In this document: positions 37,528 to 45,127 of the stretch, piece after piece
Numbering within the stretch: position 1 is the stretch's first letter
Layout of the letters: every line of letters starts with the position of its first letter
Source: Burkholderiales bacterium
GTDB taxonomy: Bacteria > Pseudomonadota > Gammaproteobacteria > Burkholderiales > WYBJ01
Reading direction: 5' to 3'
Assembly: GCA_020848435.1 (NCBI GenBank)
Contig: JADLAC010000049.1
Span: 16,544-80,543 of the forward strand
DNA length: 64,000 nt
The notes under the pieces: model-generated
What the model was told of the DNA's origin: nothing
The model's database searches: none
Seen by the model: only the letters and a program-made list of their open reading frames with translations
Translations under genes and position numbers: made by a program

Positions 37528-38571
37528 ATGCACACCTCGATCCGCCCGGCCGGACGCCGCCTAGGTCTCGCCGCGCTCGCCAGCCTGGTCTTGAGCAGCA
37601 GTGCAATCGCCCAGGAGAATGTGCTGAACCTCTATACGGCCAGGCATTACCAAACCGACGAGGCGTTGTATACCGGCTTCACCAAGCGCACCGGAATTCG
37701 CGTCAATCGCATCGAAGGCGGCGAGGATGCGCTGTTCGAACGCATCAAGAACGAGGGCGCGCACAGCCCGGCCGACGTCTTCATCACGGTCGATATCGGC
37801 CGCATATGGCGCGCCGATCAGGCCGGAATTTTCGAGGCGGTGAAGTCACCGCTGCTCGAAAGCCGCATCCCCGCGGCTTACCGTGACCCCGACAACCGCT
37901 GGTTCGGTTTTTCCGCTCGGGCCCGCGTGATCGTCTACGACAAGAGCCGGGTCAAACCCGGCGCCATCCGCACTTACGAAGACCTCGCGGACCCACAGTG
38001 GAAAGACAAGCTATGCGTGCGTTCCAGCGCGCACCCCTACATGCTCTCCCTCACCGCGAGCATGATCGCCCACCTCGGCGAGCAGAAAGCCGAAGCCTGG
38101 GTCAAGGGGCTGAAAGCCAATCTCGCCCGTGACCCCAAGGGCGGCGACACCGATCAGATTCGCGCCGCCGCCTCCGGTGAATGTGCCATCGCCGTCACCA
38201 ACCAGTACTACTTCGTGCGCCTGATGCGCTCGCCCAAGCCCGACGACAAGCGCGTCGTGGAGCGGCTCGCGGTGGTATTCCCCAATCAGCAGGACCGGGG
38301 CACGCACATGAATATCTCGGGCGGCGGGATGCTACGTCATGCGCCGCACAAGGATGCCGCCCGGCGCTTCCTCGAATACCTCGCCAGCGACGAAGCGCAG
38401 GCCTACTTCGCCAACGGCAACAACGAGTGGCCGGTGGTGGCCGGCGTGAAGCTCGACAATCCTGAGCTGGAATCGCTCGGCAAGTTCAAGACCGACGCCA
38501 TCAACGTGGCCATCCTGGGCAAGAACCAGGCGCTGGCACAGCGTATCTCCGACCGAGTCGGCTACAAGTAG
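37528..38571 (+). CDS. Ferric iron ABC transporter periplasmic binding protein
   Basis: A 347-residue FutA/FbpA-type protein that binds Fe3+ in the periplasm. A signal peptide (LGLAALASLVLSSSAIAQ) is followed by the metal-contacting segments NLYTARHYQTDEALY (His and Tyr ligands) and AVTNQYYFVRLM (tandem Tyr), typical of synergistic-anion ferric binders. GTHMNISGGGMLRHAPHKDAA is a family hallmark. Fur control is indicated by the upstream site. Its permease and ATPase genes lie next door but in other transcription units, which is unusual. Confidence 0.93.
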   Translation: MHTSIRPAGRRLGLAALASLVLSSSAIAQENVLNLYTARHYQTDEALYTGFTKRTGIRVNRIEGGEDALFERIKNEGAHSPADVFITVDIGRIWRADQAGIFEAVKSPLLESRIPAAYRDPDNRWFGFSARARVIVYDKSRVKPGAIRTYEDLADPQWKDKLCVRSSAHPYMLSLTASMIAHLGEQKAEAWVKGLKANLARDPKGGDTDQIRAAASGECAIAVTNQYYFVRLMRSPKPDDKRVVERLAVVFPNQQDRGTHMNISGGGMLRHAPHKDAARRFLEYLASDEAQAYFANGNNEWPVVAGVKLDNPELESLGKFKTDAINVAILGKNQALAQRISDRVGYK

Positions 38572-38581
38572 CCCACCCGCG

Positions 38582-40264
38582 CTAGCGCGCAGGCATCCGG
38601 CCGCCCATTTGCCGCGAAATCAACATGAGGGGTACGAGGCCGATGACGATGATGATGAGGGAAGGCAATGCCGCCTCCGCCAGGCGCTCGTCCTTGGTCA
38701 GGTTGTAGACCTCCACGGCCAGCGTGTCGAAGTCGAAGGGCCGCATGGCGAAGGTGGCCGGCAGCTCCTTCATCACGTCGACGAAGACCAGCAGCGCGGC
38801 ACTCAGCAGGCTGCTCCAGAGCATCGGCGCGTGTACGCGCACGAGTGTCGCCGCGGGATCCGACCCGAGACTGCGCGCGGCATCCTCCATCGACGGCGTG
38901 ACGCGGGCAAGACCGGCCTCCACGGTCTGCAAGGCGATGGCAAGGAAACGCACCAGGTAAGCGTACAGCAAGGCCAGCACGGTGCCGGTAAGCAGCAGGC
39001 CGGTGCGAATTCCGAACTGTGCGTTGAGCCAGCTCGCCAAGGCGTTGTCGAGCTTGCCGAGCGGTACCAGGATACCGACCGCGATGACCGCGCCCGGTAT
39101 GGCATAGCCCAGCGCCGCGATGCGATTGGCGCCGGCGACGACGCTGCTGCGACAGACCCGCCCGGCGTAGGCCATCACCGTGGCAGCCACGACCGCGATG
39201 CCGGCCGTGGTGCCGGCCAGCGTGAACGTGTTGCGCATGAGCGTGAGCAAGCGCGGGCTGAGCGCCAGCCCGCTTTCCTCCCACGCGAGCTTGCCGAGAA
39301 TGCCGACCGGCAGGAGAAAGCCGAACAGCAGCGGCGCGAAGCAGGCGGCGAATGCAGCCAGCGCGGCCACGCCGCGTAATCGTTGCGGCGGCGCCCGCTT
39401 GCGCACGGTGACGTTATGGTAGCGTGCCTTGCCCCGCGACAGGCCTTCGACCAGGAGCACGACCGCGACAAAACCCAGCAAGCAGCTCGCGAGCTGCCCA
39501 GCCGCGACGGTATCGCCCAGCGACAACCACGCGCGATAGATCCCGGTGGTGAACGTCTGCACGGAAAAATACGAGACCGCACCGAAGTCGGCCAAGGCTT
39601 CCATGAGTGCGAGCGCCGTCCCGGCGGCGATGCCGGGGCGCGCAAGCGGCAGGGCTACCTTGAAGAAACTGCCCCATGCACCGTGGCCGAGCAGGCGCGC
39701 CGATTCACTGCTCGCCCGCGACTGATCGAGGAACGAAGCGCGCGCGAGCAGATAGACATAGGGATAGAGCGCGAATGACAACACAGCCATCGCGCCGCCG
39801 AGCGAGCGGATCTCCGGGAACCAGTATTCGCGCGCGCGCCAGCCGGTGAGATCACGCAACAGGGTTTGTACCGGACCGCTGAATTGCAGCCAGTCGGTGT
39901 ATGCATAGGCCATCACGTACGCCGGCACGGCGAGCGGAAGAATGAGGGCCCATTCGAGCCAACGGTGCCCCGGAAACCGGTACGCGGTGACGAGCCACGC
40001 CGACAATACGCCGATCGATATGACCCCGTACGCCACGCCGGCCAGCAAGCCGGCCGTGTTGAGCAGGTAGCCCGGAAGCACGGTCTCCGTCAGGTGGGCC
40101 CACGCGGCACCCCCGTTCGAAAACACGCTGCTTACCACCGCGACGATCGGCACCAGCATGGTGGCGGCGAGCACGATCGAGCTCCACCCGAGCAGCCCTA
40201 GCGATCGGTCCGAGCGGCTTGCGGTGGGCCTGCTCGCCACGGCCACAGGCGATAGCGATGTCAT
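38582..40264 (-). CDS. fbpB: Ferric iron ABC transporter permease (FbpB-type, fused two-domain)
   Basis: A 560-residue inner-membrane permease with two tandem binding-protein-dependent transport modules of about six helices each. Each carries the EAA-type ATPase-docking loop (ARLLGHGAWGSFFKVALPLARPG and ARSLGSDPAATLVRVHAPML). The fused arrangement is typical of FbpB/SfuB iron permeases. It is convergent with the binding-protein gene (10 bases between stops) and divergent from the ATPase gene. Confidence 0.93.
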   Translation of the reverse strand: MTSLSPVAVASRPTASRSDRSLGLLGWSSIVLAATMLVPIVAVVSSVFSNGGAAWAHLTETVLPGYLLNTAGLLAGVAYGVISIGVLSAWLVTAYRFPGHRWLEWALILPLAVPAYVMAYAYTDWLQFSGPVQTLLRDLTGWRAREYWFPEIRSLGGAMAVLSFALYPYVYLLARASFLDQSRASSESARLLGHGAWGSFFKVALPLARPGIAAGTALALMEALADFGAVSYFSVQTFTTGIYRAWLSLGDTVAAGQLASCLLGFVAVVLLVEGLSRGKARYHNVTVRKRAPPQRLRGVAALAAFAACFAPLLFGFLLPVGILGKLAWEESGLALSPRLLTLMRNTFTLAGTTAGIAVVAATVMAYAGRVCRSSVVAGANRIAALGYAIPGAVIAVGILVPLGKLDNALASWLNAQFGIRTGLLLTGTVLALLYAYLVRFLAIALQTVEAGLARVTPSMEDAARSLGSDPAATLVRVHAPMLWSSLLSAALLVFVDVMKELPATFAMRPFDFDTLAVEVYNLTKDERLAEAALPSLIIIVIGLVPLMLISRQMGGRMPAR

Positions 40265-40322
40265 GTGGAAGCGCTCTGGTGAAGCGTGCTCGCGATGGCA
40301 CGCGCGGCAATTCTAGCGTGCA

Positions 40323-40365
40323 GCCGCGATATCCGCCGTCGACGCGATATCGCGGCCGATATAAT
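40323..40365. promoter_or_regulatory. Divergent control region: 11-bp inverted repeat and consensus -10
   Basis: GCCGCGATATC (40323-40333) and GATATCGCGGC (40346-40356) form a perfect 11-bp inverted repeat around a 12-base spacer. TATAAT follows at 40360-40365, six bases before the fbpC ATG. The element sits between the divergent permease and ATPase starts and looks like an operator, or a hairpin in a short transcript. It does not match the Fur consensus. Confidence 0.6.
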
Positions 40366-40371
40366 CCGCCG

Positions 40372-41454
40372 ATGGACGCACCTGCTTCGACCGCGATGCC
40401 GTTGCTCGCGCTCGCTTCGGTCGCTCAGAGCTACGGGGAGGTCGAAGTGCTGCACGCGGTCTCGTTCTCGCTCTATCGCGGCGCGATCGCCTGCTTGCTG
40501 GGCGCTTCGGGTTGCGGCAAGACCACGGTGCTGCGCTGTATCGCGGGTTTCGAGCCGCTCTCCGCGGGAGAAATCCGTCTCGATGGCCAAGTCGTGAGCC
40601 GGCGCGGTTACCGCCTGCCGCCGGAGCAGCGCCGCGTCGGCATGGTGTTCCAGGACTACGCCTTGTTCCCGCATCGCAGCGTGCGCGCCAATGTCGGCTT
40701 CGGCCTCACCCCCTTGGCGCGCGAGCAGCGTGCCGCCCGCGTCACCGAGTTGCTGGAGGTGGTCGGCTTGGCCGATGCCGGCGACAAGTACCCGCACGAG
40801 CTTTCCGGCGGACAGCAGCAACGCGTCGCCCTCGCCCGCGCATTGGCACCGCGCCCGCAACTGTTGTTGCTCGACGAGCCCTTTTCGAACCTGGACGTCG
40901 AGCTGCGCGAGCGCCTGTCGGCCGAGGTGCGTTCCATCTTGAAGCAACAGAACGCGACCGCGCTCATGGTCACGCACGACCAGCACGAAGCATTCAACTT
41001 CGCCGACGAAATCGGCATCATGCATGCCGGCCGCATTCAGCAGTGGGATACGGCTTACAACCTGTACCACCGCCCGGCGACCCGGCTGGTCGCGGATTTC
41101 GTCGGTCAAGGCGTGTTGATCCCCGGCACCGTCATGGATGCGACCCACATCCGCTGCGAGCTCGGCATACTGCAATCGCCGGCGCCGCTCGGCATGGCTT
41201 CCGGTGCCGAAGTCGAAGTGCTCGTGCGCCCCGACGATGTGCTGCACGACGATGCCAGCCCGTTTCGGGCCGAAGTCGTGCACAAGGCGTTTCGGGGAGC
41301 CGAATTCCTCTACACCCTGCGTCTTGCGGGCGGCAGCCGAGTGTTGTCGTTGGTGCCCAGCCATCATGACCATGGCATTGGCGAGTCGATCGGCGTGCGC
41401 GTTCAAATCGATCACCTGGTCGCTTTCCCGCGCGCTCAGTCATTACCAGAGTGA
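40372..41454 (+). CDS. fbpC: Ferric iron ABC transporter ATP-binding protein FbpC-type
   Basis: A 360-residue ATPase with a C-terminal TOBE-like regulatory domain. Walker A GASGCGKTT, Q-loop MVFQDYALFPHRSVRANV, signature LSGGQQQR, Walker B LLLLDEPFSNLD and the switch His in MVTHDQHEAF are intact. Similarity to FbpC/PotA-type importers together with the neighbouring binding protein and permease supports iron. The ATG follows a TATAAT box by six bases with no ribosome site, suggesting a leaderless transcript. Confidence 0.93.
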   Translation: MDAPASTAMPLLALASVAQSYGEVEVLHAVSFSLYRGAIACLLGASGCGKTTVLRCIAGFEPLSAGEIRLDGQVVSRRGYRLPPEQRRVGMVFQDYALFPHRSVRANVGFGLTPLAREQRAARVTELLEVVGLADAGDKYPHELSGGQQQRVALARALAPRPQLLLLDEPFSNLDVELRERLSAEVRSILKQQNATALMVTHDQHEAFNFADEIGIMHAGRIQQWDTAYNLYHRPATRLVADFVGQGVLIPGTVMDATHIRCELGILQSPAPLGMASGAEVEVLVRPDDVLHDDASPFRAEVVHKAFRGAEFLYTLRLAGGSRVLSLVPSHHDHGIGESIGVRVQIDHLVAFPRAQSLPE

Positions 41455-41620
41455 GCGCGAGCGCGCCGCTACCCCAGGCTTCGCGCAGCGCCGCGTGGAA
41501 CGCGTTATCGTCCTCCCGCGGCGACGCGCGATAGACGTGGCATGGTGAAGCCTATTGCAGCCCTCGCTCCCGGCCCAAGCGGGTCGAGGTCGCGCGGAAC
41601 AAGCGGGCGCGGCTCCGAGT

Positions 41621-42613
41621 CTATTGCAGGGCCGAATCGCGGGCGGCGCGGATTTCGCGCGCGAGCTGAAAGACGGACATCGCGTAATTCACGCTGCGGT
41701 TGTAACGGGTGATCATGTAGAAATTGTTGAGACCGAGCCAGTATTGCGGCCCGGTTTCCCCCTCCAGCACCAACACCGCCGCGGTACGCTGGCCGATGTC
41801 CTCGGCCGCCGTGACGCCCGCCGCCTTCAACGTCGCGGCATCCAGCTTAGGCTCTATGCCGCGCTCGGCGAGCGCCCTGTACGCGTCGCCCTCCACTTGC
41901 GCGGGCACGGCGATGGGCTCGCCCGGCTGCCAGCCGAAGCTGCGATAGTAGTTCGCCACGCTGCCGATGGCATCGGCACTGCCGTCCCACAGATTGCGCT
42001 CGCCGTCCCCATCGAAATCGACCGCGTAGCGCTGGACGCTCGAGGGTAGGAACTGCGGTACGCCCATCGCACCGGCATAGGAGCCCTGCATGCGCAGCGG
42101 ATCGAGCACGCGCTCGCGCACGAGCAGGAGGAACTGCTCGAGCTCGCCACGGAAGAACGCGGCACGGTCCGGAGAATCGAAGGCGAGCGTGGTCAGCGCA
42201 TCGAGCACGCGATGAGCGCCGGTGTGGCGCCCATAGACGGTCTCGACCCCCAGGGTTGCGACCACGATTTCGGCCGGCACGCCGTACTCGCGCTCGGCCC
42301 GCGCCAGCAAGGCGGCATGCCGATTCCAGAATTGCACCCCCAGCGTGATGCGCTGCGCGTTGATGAACGCGCTCCGGTAGCGATGCCACGGGCGCGCGAC
42401 CGACTGCGCCGACATGGCGCGCAGAATGCCGTGCTGGACGCGTGCTTGCCGCATGATGAGCCGTAGCTCGGCTTTGCCCATGCCGTGCTTCTGATTCATC
42501 TCGGCTATGAAAGCCTCGATCTCGGGCCGCAGCCCGCGGCCGCTCGCCGCCTGCGTGCCGCCACACCCGAGCGTTCCGGCAAGCAACGCGACGGCAAGTA
42601 CTACGGCGTGCAT
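41621..42613 (-). CDS. mltB: Lytic murein transglycosylase B (MltB family)
   Basis: A 330-residue exported enzyme that cleaves the glycan strand with formation of anhydromuramic ends. The N-terminal signal (VVLAVALLAGTLGCGG) has a Cys at a possible but non-canonical lipobox. The SLT_2 fold shows the catalytic Glu in LGVETVYGRHTGAHRVLDAL, AGAMGVPQFLPSSVQRYAVDFDGDG and the final QYWLGLNNFYMITRYN. Only five bases separate it from the upstream FAH gene, so they are probably co-transcribed. Confidence 0.92.
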   Translation of the reverse strand: MHAVVLAVALLAGTLGCGGTQAASGRGLRPEIEAFIAEMNQKHGMGKAELRLIMRQARVQHGILRAMSAQSVARPWHRYRSAFINAQRITLGVQFWNRHAALLARAEREYGVPAEIVVATLGVETVYGRHTGAHRVLDALTTLAFDSPDRAAFFRGELEQFLLLVRERVLDPLRMQGSYAGAMGVPQFLPSSVQRYAVDFDGDGERNLWDGSADAIGSVANYYRSFGWQPGEPIAVPAQVEGDAYRALAERGIEPKLDAATLKAAGVTAAEDIGQRTAAVLVLEGETGPQYWLGLNNFYMITRYNRSVNYAMSVFQLAREIRAARDSALQ

Positions 42614-42618
42614 CTTGT

Positions 42619-43593
42619 TCAGGCGGGCGCGTCGACGACCGCGTTGCGCAAGACACCGATACCTTCGATTTCCGCATCGATCATATCGCCGTCCACCAAC
42701 GGCCGATTGGCCGAGGACACCAGGGGGCCGGGCGAACCGGTGGCGATCACGTCGCCGGGCAGCAGCGTCATCTGCGACAGATGCGCCACGAGCTGCGCGA
42801 CCGAGTGGACCATCGTCGAGGTATCGCCCTCTTGTCTGAGCACACCGTTGACCCGGGTACGGATGTGCAGCCGCATGGGATCAGGGATCTCGTCGCGCGT
42901 CACCAGCCAGGGACCCAAGGGCGAGAAGGTGTCGAAGGACTTCCCGAGCAGCATCTGGCCGCCCGCGGCCTCACGCCCGGCGATATCGCGCGCGGTCACG
43001 TCGTTCAGTATGGTGTACCCGGCGACCGACTCCAGCGCCTTTTCCGGCGTGACGAGCTTGCATTTTCGGCCGATCACCACGGCGAGCTCGGTCGCGCAGT
43101 CGAGATGACGGGTTGCCGCCGGCTTCAGAATATCCCGGCCCGGTCCGGTGATGGACGAAGGCCATTTTGCGAAAGCCGCGGCCGCGCTGGCTGATCGGCT
43201 GCCGTGATCGTGCGCGTAATCCGGATAGTTGTGCGCAACGGCGATCAGCTTCCCCGGACGCACCGGGGCGTACAGGCGGCAGTCGGCAAGCGGCAGGAAC
43301 AGCCGCTCGCCCCTCAAGCCTCGTCCGGCGGCATCGCCGCGCACGAGATCGGCCATCCAGGCGTAGGTCTCGGCAACGGCCTCCCAGCCCGGCTCGCCGA
43401 GATAGAGGAACTGGGTGAGGTAGGGCGGCATGAATATGCCTGAGAGCTCCTCGCCCTTGGGATTACCCTTCTCTTCGAGCAGGAAGAGCGCGTGGCCGGC
43501 ACGCAAGTCAGCCACCAGGTCGTCGCCGACGAGGATGCCCAGGCGCGCGAGCGCCGCAGGCTCGTTCTTTCGGCTGTAGCGCAGCAGTTTCAC
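42619..43593 (-). CDS. Fumarylacetoacetate hydrolase family protein (second copy)
   Basis: A 324-residue FAH-superfamily enzyme. Metal ligands are visible in CATELAVVIGRKC and LNDVTARDIAGRE. The GKSFDTFSPLGPWLVTRDE and GDVIATGSPGPL blocks match the ureidoglycolate-lyase / hydroxyhepta-dienedioate isomerase branch. The GTG at 43593 (KLLRYSRKNEP) has GAGGAG seven bases upstream; a far upstream in-frame start was rejected. It diverges from the DSD1-type gene with 98 bases between starts. Substrate unknown. Confidence 0.88.
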   Translation of the reverse strand: MKLLRYSRKNEPAALARLGILVGDDLVADLRAGHALFLLEEKGNPKGEELSGIFMPPYLTQFLYLGEPGWEAVAETYAWMADLVRGDAAGRGLRGERLFLPLADCRLYAPVRPGKLIAVAHNYPDYAHDHGSRSASAAAAFAKWPSSITGPGRDILKPAATRHLDCATELAVVIGRKCKLVTPEKALESVAGYTILNDVTARDIAGREAAGGQMLLGKSFDTFSPLGPWLVTRDEIPDPMRLHIRTRVNGVLRQEGDTSTMVHSVAQLVAHLSQMTLLPGDVIATGSPGPLVSSANRPLVDGDMIDAEIEGIGVLRNAVVDAPA

Positions 43594-43691
43594 GGCGTCG
43601 CTCCTCGAAGCAGGTCGGGCCGAGCCCATGATATGCTGTTTCGGCATCGCGTTGCAGCGTATCCAGCGAACAGCGAACCGAGGGAGCCGCC

Positions 43692-44816
43692 ATGCCGCAT
43701 CGCCCGAGCGCCGAAATAGGCGCCCCGCTGGCCGAAGTCGACACGCCCGCATTGATCATCGATCTGGACGCGCTCGATCGCAACCTGCAGGCATTGCCGA
43801 AGAAGCTCGCGGGGACAGGTGTGCAGTTGCGACCGCACTCGAAGACCCACAAGTCGCCCATCATCGCGCTGAAGCAGGTTGCGCTCGGCGCCGCCGGCGT
43901 GTGCTGTCAGAAGGTGAGCGAAGCGGAGATCCTGGTCGAAGGCGGCGTGCGCGACGTGCTCATCGCCAACGAGGTGGTCGGCGCTGCCAAGTTGCGCCGC
44001 GTTGCCGCACTCGCGCGCCAAGCCGGTATCGCCGTGTGTGTCGACGACGCGGGCAACCTCGCCGAGCTCGAAGATGCGGCGGTCGATTTCGCTGCACGCA
44101 TCGAGGTGCTGGTGGAAATCGATGTCGGTGCGCACCGCTGCGGGGTCGCGCCGGGCAAAGCGGCCCTGGCGCTCGCGCAGGTGATCGCCGCCTCGAAGCA
44201 TTTGAGCTTCGGCGGACTCCAAGCCTACCAGGGGGCCGCCCAGCACGTGCGCGACCATGCGGAGCGCAAGCGCGCCATCGAGCGCGCGGTCGAGCTCGCC
44301 GCCGAGACCAAGCGCATGATCGAAGCGGCCGGCATCGCGTGCAGGCGGATCACCGGCGCGGGCACGGGCAGTTATGCCTTCGAGGCCGCGAGCGGCCTCT
44401 ACACGGAGGTGCAATGCGGCTCGTACGTGTTCATGGATGCGGACTACAACCGTAACCTCGACGCCACGGGCAATGCGAAGCCCGAGTTCGAGCAGAGCCT
44501 CTACGTGTGGACCACGGTCATGAGCCGGCCGAGCGCGGAGCGGGCGATCGTCGATGCCGGGCTGAAAGCTTTCAGCGTCGATGCCGGGATGCCGATAGTG
44601 ACCGACTTCGCCGATGCAGTGCTCGCACGGGCCTCCGACGAGCACGGCAGGCTCGACATCGTGGGCAAACCCGAGGGGCTCGAGGTGGGCGACAAGATCC
44701 GCCTCACACCGGGACATTGCGACCCGACGGTCAATCTGCACGACTGGTACATCGGCATTCGCCGCCAGCGCGTCGAATGCGTCTGGCCGGTCGCCGCGCG
44801 CGGCGCGCTGGCCTGA
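43692..44816 (+). CDS. DSD1-family PLP enzyme (D-threonine aldolase / D-serine dehydratase-like)
   Basis: A 374-residue fold-type III (alanine-racemase-like) PLP enzyme. PLP-binding Lys lies in LRPHSKTHKSP. The C-terminal metal-binding motif GHCDPTVNLHDWY (His and Cys) marks the metal-dependent D-threonine aldolase / 3-hydroxy-D-aspartate aldolase / D-serine dehydratase family. Which of these reactions it performs cannot be told. A GAGGGAG ribosome site precedes the ATG. The divergent FAH gene may share a control region. Confidence 0.9.
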   Translation: MPHRPSAEIGAPLAEVDTPALIIDLDALDRNLQALPKKLAGTGVQLRPHSKTHKSPIIALKQVALGAAGVCCQKVSEAEILVEGGVRDVLIANEVVGAAKLRRVAALARQAGIAVCVDDAGNLAELEDAAVDFAARIEVLVEIDVGAHRCGVAPGKAALALAQVIAASKHLSFGGLQAYQGAAQHVRDHAERKRAIERAVELAAETKRMIEAAGIACRRITGAGTGSYAFEAASGLYTEVQCGSYVFMDADYNRNLDATGNAKPEFEQSLYVWTTVMSRPSAERAIVDAGLKAFSVDAGMPIVTDFADAVLARASDEHGRLDIVGKPEGLEVGDKIRLTPGHCDPTVNLHDWYIGIRRQRVECVWPVAARGALA

Positions 44817-45075
44817 TCGGGGCTCGATGCGGCCGCGCGCCCGCGCCAACTTGTGCGCCGGCGTCTGCATCGTCACTAGCCTCTTCGGCCTGCGGCCTCA
44901 ATAAGCACCCGGCATGCGCCGATAACGAGTTCGCCGTATTCTCGACGAGGCTGTCCTGATTGCGGCTGCTAGGCCGCCGCGGCGCCCTGCGCCACCCGCG
45001 CGGATATGCCCCGCCGGGTCGATGAGCACATTGAAACGGAATATGAATAGCACCGCCCGTCATCCCGATGGGCGA
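44817..45075. other. Gene-free interval
   Basis: No reading frame with protein-like composition and no repeat. I see only the approach to the kinase promoter that begins at 45076. Confidence 0.5.
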
Positions 45076-45119
45076 TTGACATCGCGGGCAGCGCGCAAAA
45101 TAATTCGCTTCCCGGAGGG
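45076..45119 (+). promoter_or_regulatory. Strong promoter and ribosome site of the kinase gene
   Basis: A perfect TTGACA (45076-45081) lies 17 bases before AATAAT (45099-45104). CGGAGGG at 45113-45119 is a good Shine-Dalgarno, eight bases before the TTG at 45128. It is too close (one base) to the ATG at 45121, which opens only a 34-codon frame. Confidence 0.75.
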
Positions 45120-45127
45120 CATGGATC

